A DNA stretch of 43,875 nucleotides from an uncultured Clostridium sp. (lineage in GTDB: Bacteria > Bacillota > Clostridia > TANB77 > CAG-508), in NCBI GenBank assembly GCA_947064765.1, contig CAMSWH010000011.1, positions 1 to 43,875 of the forward strand, read 5' to 3'. A program made the position numbers and the translations under genes. This document shows, in pieces, positions 28,949-39,471 of the stretch. Each line of letters opens with the position of its first letter. Position 1 is the stretch's first letter. Under the pieces are notes generated by a model, which saw nothing but the letters and a program-made list of their open reading frames with translations, searched no databases and had not been told where the DNA came from.

Positions 28949-29620
28949 TTAGTATATTCCTATTCTTCCTAAAATTACTAAAACAAATGCTGCCACTAAT
29001 TTAATAATAGCATATTTCTTTATGAAACTACTATCATCATTTTCTTCAAATAAATCTTTCATACCAAAATATGTAAGAACTAATGAAGCTGCTGATAATG
29101 CTGTAGATATTGGTCCAGATATAATTGTTATTCCTGATACTAATATTTCTATAATATCTATAACATGATTAATTACTACTGGTACACTTGTTACTACTAA
29201 AGTAGATATAACTGTTGTTAAAGATTTTTTACTATTTTTATTCATAATTAAAATTACAAGTGCTGGAACTACTATATAGAAAATAGGATTTAATATTGAT
29301 GCAACAAAATCTAATATGTTATCTCCTATTCCTGAGTATTTACCATATTTAATTAATGATATTAACTCATATACTACTGAAGCTGCTATAAATATTATCA
29401 TTATCATAATAGCTTTTTTTAGTACATTTTCCTCACCTGATGCAACTTTTCTTACTGCTTCAAAAGGCTCTGAAAACATTTCTTTTAAGAATCCTTTTGT
29501 TTCTTCTGTGTCTTTCTTAAAGTCAACATTTTTGATTGTGTCTTTAACTTGATTCACAGTTTCTTTTGTTTCATTTTTTAGTTTTTCTGTATCAACAGAA
29601 AATTTTTCGTCTTCTGACAT
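28949..29620 (-). CDS. Yip1-domain-like integral membrane protein
   Basis: FSEPFEAVRKVASGEENVLKKAIMIM then about five TMs. Confidence 0.65.
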   Translation of the reverse strand: MSEDEKFSVDTEKLKNETKETVNQVKDTIKNVDFKKDTEETKGFLKEMFSEPFEAVRKVASGEENVLKKAIMIMIIFIAASVVYELISLIKYGKYSGIGDNILDFVASILNPIFYIVVPALVILIMNKNSKKSLTTVISTLVVTSVPVVINHVIDIIEILVSGITIISGPISTALSAASLVLTYFGMKDLFEENDDSSFIKKYAIIKLVAAFVLVILGRIGIY

Positions 29621-29645
29621 TTTAAAATCCCCCTAAATATATTTT

Positions 29646-29951
29646 TTATTGATTTACTTTGTCGTCGCAAATACATTTTCCATAACAATCTGAAAATTGT
29701 TTAAATGATATAACTACAAAATCATTTACTACCAATGCTGTCATAGCTATAAAACACATTAGACCTATTTTAACATTTAGTGCTAACATTAAACATGACA
29801 CTATTGTTCCATATAGCATTAAAAATCCTGATCCCAATTTTCCAGCATATAGACGGTGCACTCCAAAGAATCCTAAAAACCAACATAATATTAAAGTTGT
29901 AAATCTATTTTTCGTACTAACTTCTACTCCATCTTCTAATTCTTCTTTCAT
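29646..29951 (-). CDS. TM2 domain-containing protein
   Basis: LCWFLGFFGVHRLYAGKLGSGFLM. Confidence 0.85.
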   Translation of the reverse strand: MKEELEDGVEVSTKNRFTTLILCWFLGFFGVHRLYAGKLGSGFLMLYGTIVSCLMLALNVKIGLMCFIAMTALVVNDFVVISFKQFSDCYGKCICDDKVNQ

Positions 29952-30072
29952 TTTATTTCTCCTTTGAATAAAATATAACTATCTAACATATTTTTATATT
30001 AAATGACATTTTTTGTCAATAAGATTAGAGCAGATGTTACACAAATGATAAAAACTTTGTACTAACAAAAAA

Positions 30073-30118
30073 TACACCTCTAAATATTAAATATATCTAT
30101 CTAATATTTAGAAGTGTA
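30073..30118 (-). terminator. hairpin terminator downstream of adhE
   Basis: TACACCTCTAAATATTA...TAATATTTAGAAGTGTA. Confidence 0.75.
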
Positions 30119-30146
30119 CTAATTTATCTATAAAAACTTTATTTTA

Positions 30147-32759
30147 CTAAAATTTTATTTCATTTCCATAGTATGCATCTAATAAAATTTGTTTAATTTC
30201 TGATACTAATGGAACTCTTGGATTTACTCCTGTACATTGATCTTCAAAAGCTCTGTCAGCTAATAAGTCAACCTTTGATAAGAATTCTTGCTCATCAATT
30301 CCACAATCTTTAAGTGATTTTTCTTCCCCTAATTTTTCATTTAATTCTAAAACTGCTTTTACTAAAGAATTTACACCTTCTTCTGGAGTTTTAGCTGGTA
30401 ATCCTAATCTTTTAGCAAGATTTGCATATCTTTCATCTGCAATATAATGTTCATATTTAGGCCATGAAACCATTTTTGTTGGAGCTGTTCCATTATATTT
30501 TATTACATATGGTAAAATTATCGCATTTGCTTTACCATGAGGAATATGGAACTCTCCTCCTAATTTATGTGCTATAGAATGGTTTACTCCTAAGAAAGCA
30601 TTTGTAAATGCCATACCAGCAATACAACTTGCATTATGCATTTTTTCTCTTGCTACTCTGTTGCTTCCATCTTCATATGCTTTTGGTAAATTTTCAAATA
30701 CTAATTCTATAGCTTTTTCTGCTAATCCATCTGTATAATCAGATGCCATTACTGAAACATAAGCTTCTAAAGCATGTGTTAATACGTCCATACCTGTATC
30801 CGCTGTTAATTTTTTAGGTAATGTCATAACTAATTCTGGATCTACTATTGCAACATCTGGTGTTAATTCATAGTCAGCTAAAGGATATTTCATATTTTTC
30901 TCTTTATCTGATATAACTGCAAATGATGTTACTTCAGAACCTGTTCCTGATGTAGTTGGTATAGAAACCATTTTACATTTTGAACCAAGTTTAGGAAATT
31001 TATAAGTTCTTTTTCTTATATCCATGAATTTTAATTTTAATCCTTCTACATCTGCATCTGGGTGTTCATAGAATAACCACATACCTTTAGCAGCATCCAT
31101 TGCACTACCACCACCAAGAGCGATAATAACATCTGGTTTAAAATTATTCATAGCAGCAACACCTTTTTTAATTGTTGTAAATGATGGATCTGGCTCTACT
31201 TCTGAGAATATTTCTGCATGAACATAACTTTCTCTATTTCTTAAGTGATATAATATTTTATCAACATATCCAAATTGAACCATTGAAGGATCTGTTACTA
31301 TAAATGCTTTTGAAATATCTGGCATTTTTTCTAAGTATGATATAGATCCAGATTCAAAGAATATTTTTTCAGGAACTTTAAACCATTGCATATTAACCCT
31401 CCTTTTTGCAACTCTTTTTACATTTATTAAATTAACTGAAGATACATTTGATGTAGTTGAGTTTCCTCCAAAAGTACCACATCCTAGAGTTAATGATGGT
31501 ATGTTTGTATTATATATATCTCCTATAGCTCCATGTGTTGATGGAGAATTTACTATAATTCTTCCTGTTTTTACTGTTTCAGAGAATTTTAAAATTGTAT
31601 CTTTATCTTCAGAGTGAATAACTGCTGAATGCCCCATTCCTCCGAATTTTATTAATCTATCTGCTAAATCAACTCCTTCTTTAGCATCTTTTACTTTATA
31701 ATATGCAAGTACAGGACTTAATTTTTCTTTTGAAAATGGGTGTTCATCACCTACTCCATCTTCTCTAACTACAATAACTTTTGTACTTTCTGGAACTTCA
31801 AAACCTGCCCATTTTGCAATTGTAGCTGGACTTTGTCCTGCTATAGCTCCATTTAATTTGTTTCCATGCTCACTATCAAACATAGTAGCTTGTAATTTTG
31901 CTTTTTCTTCATTATTTACAAAATAACAATCTAAATTTTTCATTTCTTTTTCAAATTCTTTTGAAATTTCATTATCAACTATAACTGCTTGTTCTGAAGC
32001 ACATATCATACCATTATCAAAAGATTTAGACATAACTAAATCTGTTACTGATGTTTTTAATTTTGCTGTTTTATCTATATAACAAGGTACGTTACCTGGT
32101 CCAACTCCTAATGCTGGTTTTCCACTTGAATATGCTGCTTTAACCATTCCTGAACCACCTGTTGCAAGTATTAAGTCAACTCCTGGATGGTTCATTAATA
32201 AACTTGTTGCTAAAACTGATGGCTTATCAATCCATAATATACAATCTTCTGGTGCTCCTTCTGAAACTGCCGCCTTTCTAACAATTTCGGCTGCCTCTCT
32301 ACTACAATTTTGTGCAGATGGATGGAATCCAAAAATTATAACATTTCTTGTTTTTGCTGAAATCATTGATTTGAATAATACTGTCGCTGTTGGGTTTGTA
32401 ACTGGTGTTACTCCTGCTATTACTCCTATTGGTTCTGCAATTAAAGAATAACCTTCTTCTTCATTTTCAGCAATTATACCAACTGTTTTATCTTTTTTGA
32501 TATTATGATATACATATTCACTAGCAAACATATTCTTTGTTATTTTATCTTCATAAATTCCTCTTCCTGTTTCTTCTACTGCCATTTTAGCTAGTTTCAT
32601 ATGATTGTCAAGTCCAGCCATAGACATTTTCTTTACAATTCTATCAATTTGTTCTTGATTTAATTTTTTATATTCTTCTGATGCTTTTCTTGCTCTTTCA
32701 ACTAAGCCATTAATCATTTGTTCAATTTCAAGTTTCTCTTCCTCTGTTACTTCTGCCAT
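30147..32759 (-). CDS. adhE: bifunctional acetaldehyde-CoA/alcohol dehydrogenase
   Basis: 870 aa; aldehyde dehydrogenase half (DNGMICASEQAVIV) and iron ADH half (GGGSAMDAAKGMW, GVNHSIAHKLGGEFHIPHGKANAI). Confidence 0.97.
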   Translation of the reverse strand: MAEVTEEEKLEIEQMINGLVERARKASEEYKKLNQEQIDRIVKKMSMAGLDNHMKLAKMAVEETGRGIYEDKITKNMFASEYVYHNIKKDKTVGIIAENEEEGYSLIAEPIGVIAGVTPVTNPTATVLFKSMISAKTRNVIIFGFHPSAQNCSREAAEIVRKAAVSEGAPEDCILWIDKPSVLATSLLMNHPGVDLILATGGSGMVKAAYSSGKPALGVGPGNVPCYIDKTAKLKTSVTDLVMSKSFDNGMICASEQAVIVDNEISKEFEKEMKNLDCYFVNNEEKAKLQATMFDSEHGNKLNGAIAGQSPATIAKWAGFEVPESTKVIVVREDGVGDEHPFSKEKLSPVLAYYKVKDAKEGVDLADRLIKFGGMGHSAVIHSEDKDTILKFSETVKTGRIIVNSPSTHGAIGDIYNTNIPSLTLGCGTFGGNSTTSNVSSVNLINVKRVAKRRVNMQWFKVPEKIFFESGSISYLEKMPDISKAFIVTDPSMVQFGYVDKILYHLRNRESYVHAEIFSEVEPDPSFTTIKKGVAAMNNFKPDVIIALGGGSAMDAAKGMWLFYEHPDADVEGLKLKFMDIRKRTYKFPKLGSKCKMVSIPTTSGTGSEVTSFAVISDKEKNMKYPLADYELTPDVAIVDPELVMTLPKKLTADTGMDVLTHALEAYVSVMASDYTDGLAEKAIELVFENLPKAYEDGSNRVAREKMHNASCIAGMAFTNAFLGVNHSIAHKLGGEFHIPHGKANAIILPYVIKYNGTAPTKMVSWPKYEHYIADERYANLAKRLGLPAKTPEEGVNSLVKAVLELNEKLGEEKSLKDCGIDEQEFLSKVDLLADRAFEDQCTGVNPRVPLVSEIKQILLDAYYGNEIKF

Positions 32760-32949
32760 ACGTAACCTCCTTAATTAAAATTCTCATAAATTAGTATACA
32801 TTTAATTTGATACAAATTCAAGTTATTTATACTAAAAAGAATTATAAAATCCTTCTTAAATTTAAAAATTATTTTGTTTTTAGGCAAAAAGGCAGATTTT
32901 AATGTTTTTTAATCTACTTAATTATATAGTTAATTTTCATATACATACA

Positions 32950-32980
32950 AAAAAGCTTAGATAAAATATCTAAGCTTTTT
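32950..32980 (-). terminator. hairpin terminator
   Basis: AAAAAGCTTAGATA...TATCTAAGCTTTTT. Confidence 0.8.
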
Positions 32981-32982
32981 TA

Positions 32983-34080
32983 TTAATATAAATAATTCTG
33001 TGGATTTAATGGCTCTCCATTTAATCTTATTTCTAAGTGTAAATGTGGACCTGTTGAATTTCCTGTTGAGCCAACTGCACCAATAGTAGTTGCTGTATCT
33101 ACTGCTTGACCTGGTGCAACATATATTGCACTACAATGTGCATAATATGATTGAACTCCATTTCCATGATCTATAATTATTAATTTACCATATGATCCTC
33201 TATATGCTGCATATACAACTGTTCCTGCTGCAATAGGTCTTATTCCTGTCCCTGAAGATGTAGCTATATCTAATCCTGTGTGTATAGTAGATCTAATAGA
33301 ACTTCTTGAACCAAATCTTGATGATATTGATCCACTTACTGGTATTGATAAAGCCATACCATTTAAGTTTCCTGAAGGATCTAATGATGTAGTTGTTGCT
33401 GTTGCATAACTTCTTGATTTTGAATTTCTTGCTTTTGCAAGTGCAGCTGCTTGCTCTGCTGCTTTGGCTTCTTCTGCTTTTTTAGTTTCATATTCAGTTA
33501 CTTTTGCTACTTTAATTTCATTTAAAGCATTTTTTGCAACTTCTTCTGAATCCACGTTATATTCTGTTGTATAATTTTCAATTATACCTAATTTTAAATC
33601 TACTTCAGCATTTACTCCTGCATTAATTTCATTTATTAAGTTTTCTGCTTTCTCTTGACTTTCAACAACTGCTTTTTGCTCTCCATCTACTGTAACAGCA
33701 TAAAGTTTATATGTTGTTGTTATGGCATCTTTAACAGCTAGCATAACTTCTTTTTCATCTATCTGTGTTTTTCTATCTACTAATTTAAATTCATACTTTG
33801 GTAATTCAGTAATTTCTCTAAATGCTATACTACCATCTGTATTATTCATATATTTTTCTATTTTTGCTTCTATTACTTTTCTATTTTCTATAAAACCAAC
33901 TGTTTCCCCCAATATTGTGACTTTATATCCGGGTTTATATTTAATACAAACTACAGTTAAAACTATAGTTGAACCAATTATAACAAGTTTTAGGGTTTTA
34001 GCAACTTCTTTTGTACAATATCTAACCCAATTTAATAAAATAAACTTCACTCTCCTTTTAAGCTTAAAAAAATTCGTCAC
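32983..34080 (-). CDS. M23 family metallopeptidase, membrane-anchored
   Basis: HTGLDIA ... STGPHLHLEIRLNGEPLNPQNYLY; N-terminal TM. Confidence 0.9.
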   Translation of the reverse strand: MTNFFKLKRRVKFILLNWVRYCTKEVAKTLKLVIIGSTIVLTVVCIKYKPGYKVTILGETVGFIENRKVIEAKIEKYMNNTDGSIAFREITELPKYEFKLVDRKTQIDEKEVMLAVKDAITTTYKLYAVTVDGEQKAVVESQEKAENLINEINAGVNAEVDLKLGIIENYTTEYNVDSEEVAKNALNEIKVAKVTEYETKKAEEAKAAEQAAALAKARNSKSRSYATATTTSLDPSGNLNGMALSIPVSGSISSRFGSRSSIRSTIHTGLDIATSSGTGIRPIAAGTVVYAAYRGSYGKLIIIDHGNGVQSYYAHCSAIYVAPGQAVDTATTIGAVGSTGNSTGPHLHLEIRLNGEPLNPQNYLY

Positions 34081-34414
34081 TAAAAACTATTATACTATAA
34101 AACAAACATCATTTCAAACAAAATATTCTGTTTTAATCCAAATTTTGCCTGTTTTAAATAATGTTATTGTTTTTTAAATAGTTTCAGATTAAACTTTACT
34201 TTTAAAAGCTCTTTTTTTCTCTTTTTTTCTTCATTTTACTATATATTCAATTTTTGTCTTTTTGACTTTAGTGGTTTTAAATGCATATTTTTATATACAT
34301 TTTTTATTATCTTTCCCAAAATTTTATATAAAAATATATAAATTTTTTCCATTTTTACCACACTATATATTATTCAAAAATATAAATTTATGTATAAAAA
34401 TATCAAAAAATGCT

Positions 34415-34712
34415 AGTACAAAAATTTTACCAAAAGCTTTTTATTATAGAAATATTAAGTAATTTTTATAATAGAACAAAAGAGCCACTTTTAAAATTCT
34501 CAAATATTTTAAATATATTTAAGTGGCTCGTCTTTGTTCGATTCGCATAACTTATCTGTAGCTTGCTTTGCTTCGCACAGCTAAGAAATGTGCAAACGTT
34601 GGCATAAGCCTTTATTTAATAGGAAGTCCAAAGGATTTTCCTATTAAATAAAAAAGATTATATTAAATAAAATCTCATTGCTAAGCAATTCATTTTACTT
34701 TAATATAATCTA
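34415..34712. repeat. modular intergenic element, locus 5: two tandem units
   Basis: Module B 34437-34475 and 34611-34651; module C 34474-34540 and 34653-34712; module A 34541-34610. Confidence 0.8.
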
Positions 34713-34743
34713 TAATTTTAATCTTAAAAATTGTATTGTAGAT

Positions 34744-35586
34744 TTACATTTCTCCTCTTGCATCTATATCTTTTACAACTAACATTTTTGCAATCCCCTT
34801 TTCAAATGCTCTAGTTCTGCCATAATTTTTATTTAACTCTTTATATTTTTTTAATGCTTGCTGTCTATACTGTTCTTGAAGTGGCATAACTTTTCCATCA
34901 CTATCTCTTAAAGTACTTAATTCATCTAAAGACACATCTTTATATATAGGAGGCATCCCAACTATATTAAATCCCATTATATTTAATGGATCTACTTCCT
35001 CCATATCAGGATCAATATCTTCCATTCCTACTTGAAAACATCTAATTTGATACATATCATCTAAATTCTTTATTTCTCCATTAGTACTTTGTTCTACTCT
35101 TTCAATTTTTATCATATCAATTCTATTATCAAGTCTAGTAGCTCTACTAAAATACATTCCAGAATCTATTTTTTGTTTTGTCTCTTTCATTACTTCAATA
35201 CCATCTTCATTATAACTACTACTTGACACACATATTGGTTCTTGACCACCTTCTATAGTTTCCATTCTTGTTCTTTTTAAACTTTCATCTTCATTATCGA
35301 AATAGTATTTACTTGTAATTAAACTTTTTTCTTTATTTAGTCCTTCAAGCATTATTACATTTCCAGCTTCATCAATTTGCACAATACTATTCATTAGTTC
35401 TTTTGCATCATCTGTATATGCTTTGAATTCTGATTTTCTAATTAGATTACTTAATTTCCAAAGTATAGAATCATATCTAGGGTTTTCAGTTATTTCTGTT
35501 GATATTGCTCTTTCATATAAATATTCTTCTAAAAAATGTTTATTTTGTTCAGTTTCCAATTTTTCTTTTTCTATATCTACTAACAT
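34744..35586 (-). CDS. conserved-looking hypothetical protein, no recognised domain
   Basis: 280-aa intact ORF downstream of smc on the same strand. Confidence 0.65.
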   Translation of the reverse strand: MLVDIEKEKLETEQNKHFLEEYLYERAISTEITENPRYDSILWKLSNLIRKSEFKAYTDDAKELMNSIVQIDEAGNVIMLEGLNKEKSLITSKYYFDNEDESLKRTRMETIEGGQEPICVSSSSYNEDGIEVMKETKQKIDSGMYFSRATRLDNRIDMIKIERVEQSTNGEIKNLDDMYQIRCFQVGMEDIDPDMEEVDPLNIMGFNIVGMPPIYKDVSLDELSTLRDSDGKVMPLQEQYRQQALKKYKELNKNYGRTRAFEKGIAKMLVVKDIDARGEM

Positions 35587-35632
35587 ATTTACCTCTTAAT
35601 TAATTATAATATTATGCACTTTTTCTAGCTAA

Positions 35633-38600
35633 CTATTTAAGCTTCATTGATAATAATTTACTTATACCTTTTTCTTCCATTGTAATTCCATAAACTGTAT
35701 CTGCTGCTTCCATTGTACCTTTTCTATGTGTAATTACTAAAAATTGTGTTTCTTTTGAAAATTTCCTTAGATATTCTGCAAACCTATATACATTTACATC
35801 ATCAAGTGCAGCTTCAATTTCGTCTAATACACAAAATGGTGCGGGATTCATTCTTAATATTGCAAAAAGAAGTGCTATTGCTGTAAATGCCTTTTCTCCT
35901 CCTGATAGTAACATCATATTTTGCAATTTCTTTCCTGGCGGTTGAACTGCTATTTCAATTCCGCATTCTAATATATTTTCTTCATCTGCAAGTATCAGTT
36001 CTGCTTTTCCTCCTCCAAATAATTCTGTAAATACTTCTCCAAAGTTTTTATTAATAATTTTAAACTGTTCTGTAAACTGTTTTTTCATGGTTTCTGTCAT
36101 CTCGTTTATAACTTTTTTAAGCTTATTACTTGAATCTTCCAAGTCTAATCTTTGTTCACTCATAAAATCATATCTTTCTTTCATTTCTTGATATTCTTTT
36201 ATTGAATCAACATTTATACTTCCTAAATCTCTTATTTGGCTTCTTATAGAATTTACTTGTTTTTGAATTTCAGTAGGATTCTCTACTTTTTCTATATCAC
36301 CTACTGTATTTGGAGTTAATTCGTATTCTTCCCACATTTTATTTATAACTTGATTTAATTCAAGTTCTATTTTAGATTTTTTCAAATCTAATTTTGAAAT
36401 ATGGTTTTTAATATCTTCTATTTTTGATGTTTGATCTTCAATTTCTTTTTCTATATTATTTAATTTTTCGTTTTTAGATATTCTATCTTCTTTTAGTTTT
36501 TCTACTTTTTCTGTGCTACCTAAAATTTCTTTTTCTAAATTAACAATTTTTTGTTTAATCTCTTCAATTTTTGTTTCTAATTCTTGGTTCTCTGCTAATA
36601 TTTTTTCTCTTAATTCTTTTTTATTATTTATACTTGTATTATTTTTCTCAATGTCTAAATTTATTCTATCCATAATTTCATTTATCGAAGTTTCACTTTC
36701 ATCAAATGAAGATACTGATATTTTTAAATTTGTTATATCAAAATTTAAATCATCTATGTATTTTTGATTATCTTTATTTAAATTTGTAAATTCTTCTATA
36801 ACTATATTTAAACTTGCATTTTGCTCTTCCATTTCTAAGACTTTTTTATTGAACTCTTCTTGTTTTAAATTGTTTTCTTCTTTTTCTTTTCCTACATTCT
36901 CTAAGTCACTTCTTAATTTTGCAAGCTTAGCATCTAGTTTTAAAATTTCTAAATCCAAATTATCATTTTTTTGTTTTTCTGTTGCATAAATAATTTCTAA
37001 TTCTTGATATTCTTTTTGTTTTTTATCAAATTTTTCTAAAATTTCCGAAATACTTTCTTCATAATCTGATTTTTCTTTTTCTATTTTTTCTATTTTCTCT
37101 TTTATTTCAACTAATTCTTTTTCAAGTTCTGCGATTTCTTTTCCTCTACCTAAAATACTAACTGTTTTATTTGCTACAGAACCACCACTAATAGCTCCTG
37201 ATGGATTTATTACATCACCTTTTAAAGTTACTATTTTAAATTTATAACCATTTTGCTTTGCAAGTTTTACTGCTGAATCAATATCTTCAACAATAACTGT
37301 TCTTCCCAATAAATTTAATATAATTCCTTCATATTTTTTATCTACTTTTACTAAATCTGAAGCTATACCTATTACTCCATCTATCCCTCTATAATTAACT
37401 CCTGTTATTCTTTGACCTTTAACAGAAGTTATTGGCAAGAATGAAGCTCTACCAAGTTTATTATCTCTTAAATAATTAACTAATCTTTTTGCTTCTTCTT
37501 CTGTATCTGTAACTATATTTTGTATGCTTGCTCCTAATGTCATTTCTATAGCTGTTTCATATTGTTTTTCAACTGAAATAAGATTTGCTAAAACTCCATT
37601 AACTCCTTTAGCTAGAGAACTATCTCTTTCAGTTGCTTCAACTAAAAGTTTTACACTTTTTGCGTATCCTTCTTTTTCTTTTTCTGTTTCAACTAAAAAT
37701 CTATGTCTTGATTCTTTAATTCTATATTCTGATTGATAACTATTTATTTTAGTTTCATATTCTTTTAATTTTTCTGCACTTTTATCTTTTTCATCTTTCA
37801 TCTCTTCAAGAGTTTTATTTATATCATTTCTGTTTTTTTCAATTTCATAGAAACTCTTAGATAATTCTTCCTTATTTGTTCTTGAAGAATCTAATTCAGA
37901 AATAGTTTCTTGAATTTCAGTTTTTAAAGAATTCTCTCTTTTAACTAAGTTATCAAAATTAGCTTTTTCTGTATTTACTTGTGCTATTATTTCGTACTTT
38001 TCATCTACATTTTTTTGAACAATTTGTTTTTTTGCTTCAATTTCTAATTCCTTATCACTTAAAGTTTTAGAATATTTTTCAAGCTCTAATGTTTTCTCCT
38101 TTAATTCTGTCTCAAATTTTTCTTTATTATTAAATAAATTATTTTTCTTCTCTAATTTTTGAGTTTTTTCTTCTTCTAATTCTTTATTACGATTTTCTAA
38201 TTCTTCTATTTCTACTGCATATCTTTCATAATTTTCTTTATTATTTGTAATTCTTTCAGTAGAAATACCAATTTCACTATTAAATTGTTCTTTTCTTTGA
38301 TTTCCTTCAAATCCTAAATTTTGAGTTTTTTCTATCTCTTCAACTAATTTATCTAAAGCTTCTTTTAATTCTTCTTTTTTAGCTTGAAAATTATTAAAAT
38401 TCTCATCTTCTCTAACTTTTTGTGTTTCTAAAATATCTATATTTTTTATAATTTCTTCAGTTTGATTTTTAAAATCCTCAATATTATATAAAAATAAACC
38501 AACTTCTATATTTTTTAATTCATCTCTTAAACTTAAAAATTTCTTTGCTTTTTCTGATTGATTTTTTAGAGGTCCAATATTTGTTTCGATTTCTGAAACG

Positions 38601-39181
38601 ATATCATTAATTCTAAGTAAATTTAATTTTGTTTGTTCTAATTTTTTTTCTGAATCAGCTTTTCTTGTTCTATATTTTACAATTCCTGCTGCTTCTTCAA
38701 AAATATGTCTTCTATCTTCTGATTTATTACTTAAAATTTCTTCAATTTTACCTTGTCCTATTATTGAATATCCATCTTTTCCTATACCTGTATCCATAAA
38801 AAGTTCTAAAATATCTTTTAATCTACAAGGTGTTTTATTGATGAAATAACCAGTTTCACCACTTCTATAAATTCTTCTAGTAACAACCACTTCATTATAT
38901 TCTATAGGTAATTTTGAATCTGAATTATCTATAACTAAAGAAGCTTCTGCAAATCCTAAAGATTTTCTATTTTGTGTTCCTGCAAAAATTATATCTTCTG
39001 ATTTTGCACCTCTTAGAGACTTTAAACTTTGCTCTCCAAGCACCCATCTAATACAGTCTGATATATTACTTTTTCCTGATCCATTTGGTCCTATTACTGT
39101 TGTGATTCCTGGCATGAATTCTAAAGCTGTTTTATCAGCAAAAGATTTAAATCCATACATTTCTAATCGTTTTAAATACAT
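35633..39181 (-). CDS. smc: chromosome segregation protein SMC (start at MYLKRLEMYGFKSF)
   Basis: Walker A GPNGSGKSNISD, hinge region, LSGGEKAFTAIALLFAI signature, CVLDEIEAALDD Walker B. Confidence 0.97.
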   Translation of the reverse strand: MYLKRLEMYGFKSFADKTALEFMPGITTVIGPNGSGKSNISDCIRWVLGEQSLKSLRGAKSEDIIFAGTQNRKSLGFAEASLVIDNSDSKLPIEYNEVVVTRRIYRSGETGYFINKTPCRLKDILELFMDTGIGKDGYSIIGQGKIEEILSNKSEDRRHIFEEAAGIVKYRTRKADSEKKLEQTKLNLLRINDIVSEIETNIGPLKNQSEKAKKFLSLRDELKNIEVGLFLYNIEDFKNQTEEIIKNIDILETQKVREDENFNNFQAKKEELKEALDKLVEEIEKTQNLGFEGNQRKEQFNSEIGISTERITNNKENYERYAVEIEELENRNKELEEEKTQKLEKKNNLFNNKEKFETELKEKTLELEKYSKTLSDKELEIEAKKQIVQKNVDEKYEIIAQVNTEKANFDNLVKRENSLKTEIQETISELDSSRTNKEELSKSFYEIEKNRNDINKTLEEMKDEKDKSAEKLKEYETKINSYQSEYRIKESRHRFLVETEKEKEGYAKSVKLLVEATERDSSLAKGVNGVLANLISVEKQYETAIEMTLGASIQNIVTDTEEEAKRLVNYLRDNKLGRASFLPITSVKGQRITGVNYRGIDGVIGIASDLVKVDKKYEGIILNLLGRTVIVEDIDSAVKLAKQNGYKFKIVTLKGDVINPSGAISGGSVANKTVSILGRGKEIAELEKELVEIKEKIEKIEKEKSDYEESISEILEKFDKKQKEYQELEIIYATEKQKNDNLDLEILKLDAKLAKLRSDLENVGKEKEENNLKQEEFNKKVLEMEEQNASLNIVIEEFTNLNKDNQKYIDDLNFDITNLKISVSSFDESETSINEIMDRINLDIEKNNTSINNKKELREKILAENQELETKIEEIKQKIVNLEKEILGSTEKVEKLKEDRISKNEKLNNIEKEIEDQTSKIEDIKNHISKLDLKKSKIELELNQVINKMWEEYELTPNTVGDIEKVENPTEIQKQVNSIRSQIRDLGSINVDSIKEYQEMKERYDFMSEQRLDLEDSSNKLKKVINEMTETMKKQFTEQFKIINKNFGEVFTELFGGGKAELILADEENILECGIEIAVQPPGKKLQNMMLLSGGEKAFTAIALLFAILRMNPAPFCVLDEIEAALDDVNVYRFAEYLRKFSKETQFLVITHRKGTMEAADTVYGITMEEKGISKLLSMKLK

Positions 39182-39471
39182 TATTTTTTCCTCTATTACT
39201 TTAATATTTTTATATTCTATCATTTATTTATTTTTTTTTCAACAAAAGAATTAGTAAGAAATATATAAAAATCTAAGACTTACCACAATTACCATTCTCA
39301 TACTATAAAAATTTTCTTACTATATAAAAAAGAAATAAAAATGATATACTTATTTAATAGACTTTTATTTTTAACTAATATATAATTAATATGTATAAAA
39401 ATAATTATTTTAGATATATTTACACGTTATTTAATTTTAAAATTAACATATGCAAAAATGAGGAGAAACAA

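Noticed and set aside
34262-34462. 66-aa ORF upstream of the locus 5 repeat
   Set aside because: Hydrophobic low-complexity translation, no clear SD, overlaps the hairpin module; treated as noncoding.
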